Positions 53,671 to 58,584 of a DNA stretch of 58,584 bases are shown here, piece after piece. Source of the stretch: Stenotrophomonas beteli (GTDB lineage Bacteria; Pseudomonadota; Gammaproteobacteria; Xanthomonadales; Xanthomonadaceae); contig NZ_LLXV01000037.1 in assembly GCF_001431665.1 (NCBI RefSeq), forward strand, positions 1 through 58,584. Reading direction: 5' to 3'. The translations under genes were made by a program, and so were the position numbers. The notes under the pieces were generated by a model that was not told the origin of the DNA, made no database searches, and saw only the letters and a program-made list of their open reading frames with translations. How positions within the stretch are numbered: the stretch's first letter is position 1; each line of letters begins with the position of its first letter.

Positions 53671-55080
53671 TCAGCGCGCCGCCGCCGCCCGGGCCCGGAT
53701 GTCGTCCAGCCGCTGGTCGTGCAGCAGGCGCCCGTTCTCCCACACGGTCACCATCGCGTCCTCCCAGCCGTCCGGCAGGGTGTCGTCGCCGTTGGCCGGC
53801 AGTGGCACCGTATGCAGGCTGCCATCGTCCAGGCGGCGCAGCAGGCGCATGCGGCCGCGCTTGCTGGCCTTGCCGGCATCGGTGACCGGATCCTTGTAGA
53901 CGTCGATCCACTCACCCTCGACCCGCGCCGCCGAGCACTTCAGTGCGAACTTCTGCGTATCGCGGTCCAGCCGCTGCAGCAGCGCACCGCCCATGCCGAA
54001 GGCCACGTTGTCGGCGGCGTAGCCGTCGTCGGTGATGCGCTGCAGGATGGCGCGGATCGTATCCGGGTTGATGCCATCGCCCTGGATCACCCGCACATGG
54101 TTGAGCACGCGGTAGCCCTTGCCGTTGATCACGTGGCCGAACGCTTCATCGAGCCGGCGCAGGCTTTCGGCCACCACCTCCACCGGGTCGCCCGAATCCG
54201 GGCGGATGACCAGGGTGGCGCCCGAGGCGATCACTTCATCGCGCAGGGTGGTACCCCAGTGCTCGCTGATCGCGCGGTAGATGTCATAGCTGTCCGACAC
54301 GACCGCTACTATCGCCCCAGGTTTGCCGAACTGGCGCAGCATGTTGCGGTAGGCGTCCACTTCGCGCTCGCGGCCCCAACTGGTGATGGTGCTGTGCTCG
54401 GCGGCGGGAATCGAATAGCCGGCCATCGGCGCGTGATAGTGCGCGCGGGCCAGGCACAGGGCCGATACGGTATCGGTGCCGAGGAAGTTGACCAGGTGCG
54501 CGGCACCGCCCAGCGCGGCCGATTCCAGGCTCGATACACCGCGCGCGCCGAAGTCATGCAGCTTGAACGGCAGCTGCCCCTGCGGATCGTCGCTGGTCTG
54601 CAGCAGGAACGCGGCAATGGTCTGCCGTGCGTGCCAGCTGATGGTGGCCACGGTGACCGGGTACCACACGCGCAGCAGCAGCGTTTCCAGGTAAGACGGC
54701 ACCCAGAACGCGGCCGGATCGGTCGATTCGATGGTCATCAGTGCCTGGTGGGTGGGCACCACGCTGCCCTCGGGCACGGCACGGATGCGTACCGGCAGGT
54801 GGCCGCCAAGCCGGTCGACAATATCGCGCCAGCCGGTCTCGTTGAACGGTTCGCCATGTGCGGCGAACACCGCCGCAGCGTCGTCGATGTCGGCGTGGGT
54901 GACCGGCCGTGCCAGCGCGTCCTTGAGGATCGCCTGCAGGCCGAAGAACACCGTGCGATCGTGCAGGCCGCCACGCGATTCGACGTAGAAGAACGTGGCA
55001 TCGGTACCCGGAGGGTACTGCAGCCAATGGCTGGCCTTGTAGCTGTCGGTATTGAGGAGAAGATTATCGAGATAGTGCAT
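53671..55080 (-). CDS. nadV: nicotinamide phosphoribosyltransferase
   Basis: Converts nicotinamide and PRPP to NMN. The 469-residue protein shows the NAMPT hallmarks: NTDSYKASHWLQYPPGT at the start, KLHDFGARGVSSLESAALGG, AAEHSTITSWGREREV with the active-site His region, VIRPDSGDPVEVV and GDGINPDTI. It follows nadM-nudix by 64 bp in the same direction, forming the two-step nicotinamide-to-NAD route. The ATG at 55080 fits the family start. Confidence 0.95.
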   Translation of the reverse strand: MHYLDNLLLNTDSYKASHWLQYPPGTDATFFYVESRGGLHDRTVFFGLQAILKDALARPVTHADIDDAAAVFAAHGEPFNETGWRDIVDRLGGHLPVRIRAVPEGSVVPTHQALMTIESTDPAAFWVPSYLETLLLRVWYPVTVATISWHARQTIAAFLLQTSDDPQGQLPFKLHDFGARGVSSLESAALGGAAHLVNFLGTDTVSALCLARAHYHAPMAGYSIPAAEHSTITSWGREREVDAYRNMLRQFGKPGAIVAVVSDSYDIYRAISEHWGTTLRDEVIASGATLVIRPDSGDPVEVVAESLRRLDEAFGHVINGKGYRVLNHVRVIQGDGINPDTIRAILQRITDDGYAADNVAFGMGGALLQRLDRDTQKFALKCSAARVEGEWIDVYKDPVTDAGKASKRGRMRLLRRLDDGSLHTVPLPANGDDTLPDGWEDAMVTVWENGRLLHDQRLDDIRARAAAAR

Positions 55081-55144
55081 GACGGAAGCTCCTTCGCGTC
55101 GGGTGGCACCCGCGGTCTATCCGCCGGTGGGGAGGGCGGGCCTG

Positions 55145-56194
55145 TCAGCCGCGGCCGAGGAAATACTCCAGGATGTGCAGGTGGTCTTCGAACAGCTGCG
55201 GGCCCATGTCCAGGGCTTCACTCACTGGAATCCAGCGCGCCTTGTCGGCGTCGTCGCCGCCGCGCACCGGCGGCAGGTCACCGGCGGGGAATTCGAAGTG
55301 GAAACCGTGGGTGATGGTGCGGCCGCGCTGGCTGCGGTCGGGGTGGTCGAAGACCTGCTGGCCCTTCAGTGACCCCTTCAGCACCGGCAGCGGGATCTTC
55401 AGCCGGGTTTCCTCGCGCAGTTCGCGCAGGCAGCTGTCGAGCAGGCTCTGTTCCTGGCCGACGAAACCGCCGGGCAATGCCCACAACCCCTTGCCGGGTT
55501 CCGAGCGGCGGCGCACCAGCAGCACGTGGCCCGAATGCACCACCACCGCATCGGTGGTGACGAAGGTGGGCGCGTACGGCGCATCCTTCCACGCCGCCTT
55601 GTACTGTTCGATGAAGCGGTACTCGGCCACCAGCTGGCCATACGCAGGCGCGCTCTTGCGGAACGCTTCGAGCATGTCGTACACCGGCGCCGGTACATTG
55701 CCACGCAGCATCAGCAGTGCGCCGTGGAAGTCGACGTCGCCGGCTTCGAACAGGTAGCGCCGCAGCTCGGTGGCCGACAGGGTGGCGGTGTGTTGCACGT
55801 CCACCAGCGGCCACTGCGGGAATTCCCGCAGGTAGTAGCTGGACGCGTCCTTGTCCATGCCGATCAGCCCCACCCTGGCATCGGCGGCGGCGCCGTCGTT
55901 GCGCAGGGCGTCAGCCACCTGGCGCTGCACGTTGGCGATCCACTGTGCTTCGTTGTACAGGTGATCGCGCAGCGGGCGGATCAGCAGGCGGTCGGTGTGG
56001 CCATCGAGGGCCGCCTGGATCATCACGGCGCGTTCGGCCACGGTCCAGGGATTGCGGAGGCTGCGGGGGGTATCGGCAGAGCCGACCAGGAAGATCAGCG
56101 TGCGGGCCCGGCTCAGGGCCAGGCGGGCAACGGCGGCGTGGCCGTTGTGGAAAGGCTCGAATCGCCCGATGAAGACGAGATAGTCGAATTCCAT
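55145..56194 (-). CDS. nadM: bifunctional NMN adenylyltransferase/Nudix hydrolase
   Basis: A 349-residue fusion. Residues 1-170 are an NMN adenylyltransferase with FIGRFEPFHNGH (GRFxPxHxGH); residues 200-345 are a Nudix domain (LPGGFVGQEQSL...LRELREETRLKIP), typical of bacterial NadM-Nudix proteins such as cyanobacterial ones. The first domain makes NAD from NMN; the Nudix part likely hydrolyses ADP-ribose. First gene of the salvage operon with nadV. Confidence 0.94.
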   Translation of the reverse strand: MEFDYLVFIGRFEPFHNGHAAVARLALSRARTLIFLVGSADTPRSLRNPWTVAERAVMIQAALDGHTDRLLIRPLRDHLYNEAQWIANVQRQVADALRNDGAAADARVGLIGMDKDASSYYLREFPQWPLVDVQHTATLSATELRRYLFEAGDVDFHGALLMLRGNVPAPVYDMLEAFRKSAPAYGQLVAEYRFIEQYKAAWKDAPYAPTFVTTDAVVVHSGHVLLVRRRSEPGKGLWALPGGFVGQEQSLLDSCLRELREETRLKIPLPVLKGSLKGQQVFDHPDRSQRGRTITHGFHFEFPAGDLPPVRGGDDADKARWIPVSEALDMGPQLFEDHLHILEYFLGRG

Positions 56195-56387
56195 GAGAAT
56201 CCCTCATGTCGTTGTGGCAGCCGCGGGTCTGTCCCTTGGCTTGCTGCAGATGCTACGCCGATGGACGGGCCGGTCAAGCCTGCAGCCGTGCTTTGGGCTG
56301 AACGGCGCATTGCGTGCGCGGACTGCGCCGTTGTTCTCAGGCCCTGAGAAGCCTCTGCGCCATACTGCAACCCACGCGGCGGACGGC

Positions 56388-58280
56388 ATGCTCGGGGGCA
56401 AGACAGTGGCGGACAAGTACTGCGATCTGGTCATGAAAGGCGGCATCACCAGCGGCATCGTATATCCCAATGCGGTACTGGCGCTGGCGCGCGAATACCG
56501 CTTCAAGAGCATCGGTGGCACCTCGGCCGGCGCCATCGCTGCTGCAGTGGCGGCGGCGGCGGCCTGCGGCGATCGTCGCCAGCAGGCCGGCCAGCACCTG
56601 TCCGATGACGCCGGCTACAACGGATTGTCGGCGGTGTCGGCGCAGCTGTCGCAGCGCGGCTTCATCTATCGGCTGTTCCAGCCTGCACGTGGTGCGCGTG
56701 CGGCCTACCGGCTGCTGGTAGTGCTCACCGGCAATGCCAGCCTGCCACGCAAGCTGCTGTGCCTGGCCATCGCGGTGTTCACCATTGCACCGCTGGAAGT
56801 GCTGGTCTCGCTGGCGCTGCTGCTCGGCCTGGGGTGGTGGGGCGGTGGCTGGAGTGGCATGGCCGCGACGCTGGTGCCGTCGCTGCTGTGTGCGTATGGG
56901 GCGGGTGTGGCCGGTGCTGCGCTGCGGGTGGCGCGGGTGGCGCGGCGCAACCTGCTGGGCCTGTGCAGCGGCCTGGGACGTGACCGCTCCAAGCCGGCAT
57001 TGACCGAGTGGCTGCACGCTTGCCTGCAGCAGCTGTCGGGCAAGCCGCTGGACGCGCCGCTGACCTTCGCCGACCTGCATGACGCGCCGCGCTACGCCGG
57101 TGAGCCGGACAGCCCCCACGCGATCAGCCTGCAGATGATCACCACCTGTGTCTCGCACAACGAGCCGCGCACGCTGCCGCTGGGTGGCGCGCAGTTCTGG
57201 TTCCTGCGCGAGGAGTTCGCGCAGCTGTTCCCTGCCAGCGTGGTGCAATGGCTGGTGGACCACGCCGGGCCGCCGCTGGAGGTGGACGGGCGGCACTATC
57301 ACCGCCTGCCGCAGGGCCCGCAGCTGCCGGTACTGGTGGCCACGCGCATGAGCCTGAGCTTCCCGCTGTTGATCAGCGCGGTGCCGTTGCATGAGCCGTC
57401 GCGCCGCGAGCGACGCTGCGAGCCGACGGCCGCGGCAGCCGACCCGGAGCACAACGTCGCCGACAGCATGGAAGGGCTGACCAGTGCAGGGCAGCCCTGT
57501 GGCCCGGTGATCACCGCGTTCCGCATCTGCTGGTTCTCCGACGGCGGCATCAGCAGCAACTTCCCGATCCATCTGTTCGATGCCGCGCTGCCGCGCTGGC
57601 CGACCTTCGCCATCAATCTGGTCTATCCGCAGCACGCCGAGGCCGTCGATCACGGCGGTAGCGGGCGCCAGGCGCTGGAACGCTCGGTGTTCCTGCCCAC
57701 CGAAAACCGCCACGGCTGGCAGCGCACCTACCAGTCGATCGCCACGCCGTTGGCCGCCGCCGAACTGGGCCGCTTCCTGTTCGCGGTGGTGGCGACCATG
57801 CAGAACTGGCGCGACCTGCTGCAGGCACGGGCGCCGGGCTACCGCGACCGCATCGTGCACGTCAGCCTGCAGGGTGATGAGGGTGGGATGAACCTGGACA
57901 TGCCGCAGGAGGTGCTGACCCGCATTGCGGACAAGGGCAGCCTGGCCGGCGCACGCTTCTGTGCGTTCTCGTTCGAGAACCACTACTGGATCCGCTGGCG
58001 CAACCTGGCCTCGGCCTACCAGCGCTACACGCTGGAAGTGGCGCGGACCGATGATCCGGCGCAGCAGGTGCTGGCCTACCGCGCGGCCTATTCGATGGTC
58101 GCCAGTGGCCAGCCATCGCCGCCGTCGTACAAGCTGGGCTCGGAAGACAAGCGGCAGGCCTCGCAGCAGCTTTGGGGATTGATGGTCGAGCAGGGCCGCA
58201 GCTGGGAGGACCTCGGCCCCGACCTCACCGACGGTGCACCGCGTCCGCTTCCGCAGATGAAGGTCACGCCGATCTACTGA
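56388..58280 (+). CDS. patatin-like phospholipase with inserted membrane segments
   Basis: A 630-residue patatin-fold lipase. The oxyanion loop is KGGITSGIVYP (residues 17-27), the nucleophile Ser46 in GGTSAGA and the catalytic Asp385 in FSDGGISSNFP. Between them, two hydrophobic stretches (about 123-148 and 156-180) look like membrane helices, an unusual insertion. It could act on membrane lipids. Start uncertain: a 65-residue longer frame from 56193 and a GTG at 56406 are alternatives. It is divergent from nadM. Confidence 0.82.
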   Translation: MLGGKTVADKYCDLVMKGGITSGIVYPNAVLALAREYRFKSIGGTSAGAIAAAVAAAAACGDRRQQAGQHLSDDAGYNGLSAVSAQLSQRGFIYRLFQPARGARAAYRLLVVLTGNASLPRKLLCLAIAVFTIAPLEVLVSLALLLGLGWWGGGWSGMAATLVPSLLCAYGAGVAGAALRVARVARRNLLGLCSGLGRDRSKPALTEWLHACLQQLSGKPLDAPLTFADLHDAPRYAGEPDSPHAISLQMITTCVSHNEPRTLPLGGAQFWFLREEFAQLFPASVVQWLVDHAGPPLEVDGRHYHRLPQGPQLPVLVATRMSLSFPLLISAVPLHEPSRRERRCEPTAAAADPEHNVADSMEGLTSAGQPCGPVITAFRICWFSDGGISSNFPIHLFDAALPRWPTFAINLVYPQHAEAVDHGGSGRQALERSVFLPTENRHGWQRTYQSIATPLAAAELGRFLFAVVATMQNWRDLLQARAPGYRDRIVHVSLQGDEGGMNLDMPQEVLTRIADKGSLAGARFCAFSFENHYWIRWRNLASAYQRYTLEVARTDDPAQQVLAYRAAYSMVASGQPSPPSYKLGSEDKRQASQQLWGLMVEQGRSWEDLGPDLTDGAPRPLPQMKVTPIY

Positions 58281-58297
58281 CCCGGTAATAGATCGCG

Positions 58298-58489
58298 TGT
58301 CGACCAAGGTCGACACCTACCAGAGCAGTAGTGCTGTTCCGACAGATCGCGGAAAACTGTCGAAGGCGGGGTGGGTCCGGTTGCGGGGGCGTGAGCCGCA
58401 TGGATGCGGCGACCGAGCTTACATGGACGTACTTGCAGCGTCCCCCGCAACCGGACCCACCCCGCCATCCCACGGAATGCCAGCTTTTG
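58298..58489. repeat. long palindromic repeat, copy C
   Basis: GTGTCGACC-aa-GGTCGACAC (58298-58317), then perfect 25-base arms at 58365-58389 and 58442-58466 around a 52-base interior nearly identical to copy A. The CCACGC/GCGTGG module is missing. Confidence 0.87.
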
Positions 58490-58500
58490 CTGTTGCAGTT

Positions 58501-58526
58501 GCTTCGGCTTCGGCTTCGGCTTCGGC
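58501..58526. repeat. short tandem repeat GCTTCG x4
   Basis: Four exact copies of GCTTCG plus GC just after long repeat copy C. No gene is visible from 58281 to the window end. Confidence 0.9.
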
Positions 58527-58584
58527 AGGTGCCAGGGGCAGCCCTGCCGAAAAACCCTATCGCCCCGGCAACTGCGCGGACGCG

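Overview
The window is GC-rich chromosomal DNA of a gammaproteobacterium of the Xanthomonadaceae, most likely Stenotrophomonas. The evidence is an oleABCD olefin cluster with the order and protein lengths seen in Stenotrophomonas and Xanthomonas, very frequent GTAG-type palindromic repeats (GTAGAGCCGAGC..., GTAGTGCCGGCC...) between genes, and ordinary housekeeping genes. No tRNA, rRNA, CRISPR array, transposase or prophage module was recognised. Reads of family membership are from sequence motifs only; no database was searched.

Layout. 0-6 kb: a small lipoprotein, then oleA, oleB, oleC and oleD, with a YkgJ-type metal-cluster gene in reverse between oleB and oleC. 6-13 kb: ddl, ubiJ-ubiB, an O-methyltransferase, truC, a DUF2059 protein, arfB and an acyltransferase. 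13-20 kb: an M3 peptidase lipoprotein, two tandem proteins that look like dead type II dehydroquinases, a short signal peptidase, an MFS transporter and a LysR regulator. 20-24 kb: a LysR regulator divergent from the glyoxylate genes aceB-aceA.

24.5-29.7 kb is the most unusual part. A cyclic-nucleotide-binding GGDEF protein is followed at once by a class III cyclase/TPR membrane protein, then (reverse strand) a 94-residue NHLP/Nif11-like peptide, then (divergent) a SagB-type flavin dehydrogenase. This looks like a peptide-maturation (RiPP) locus joined to a cGMP/c-di-GMP signalling pair of the Xanthomonas XC_0249/XC_0250 type. The peptide product and the chemistry are unknown.

29.7-35.3 kb: leucine catabolism (liuA, liuB, liuD) with a divergent TetR regulator. 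35-41.5 kb: cytochrome c5, an extracellular-type nuclease, an EamA transporter, an alpha/beta hydrolase overlapping zapE, and a DUF2884 protein. 42-45.6 kb: nrdA-nrdB with candidate NrdR boxes. 45.7-51.7 kb: LysE exporter, thioesterase, sirtuin, old-yellow-enzyme reductase, LysR, purU and pncA.

51.7-52.5 kb is an AT-rich island with a structured leader, two tiny genes with strong ribosome sites and a strong hairpin terminator. 52.5-56.2 kb (reverse strand) holds queH, preceded by a well-conserved cobalamin riboswitch, and the NAD salvage pair nadV and nadM-nudix. A riboswitch ahead of queH makes sense because QueH is the B12-independent replacement for B12-dependent QueG. The window ends with a patatin-like lipase carrying an inserted membrane segment and a third copy of a ~200-bp palindromic repeat also found at 7.4 and 19.9 kb.
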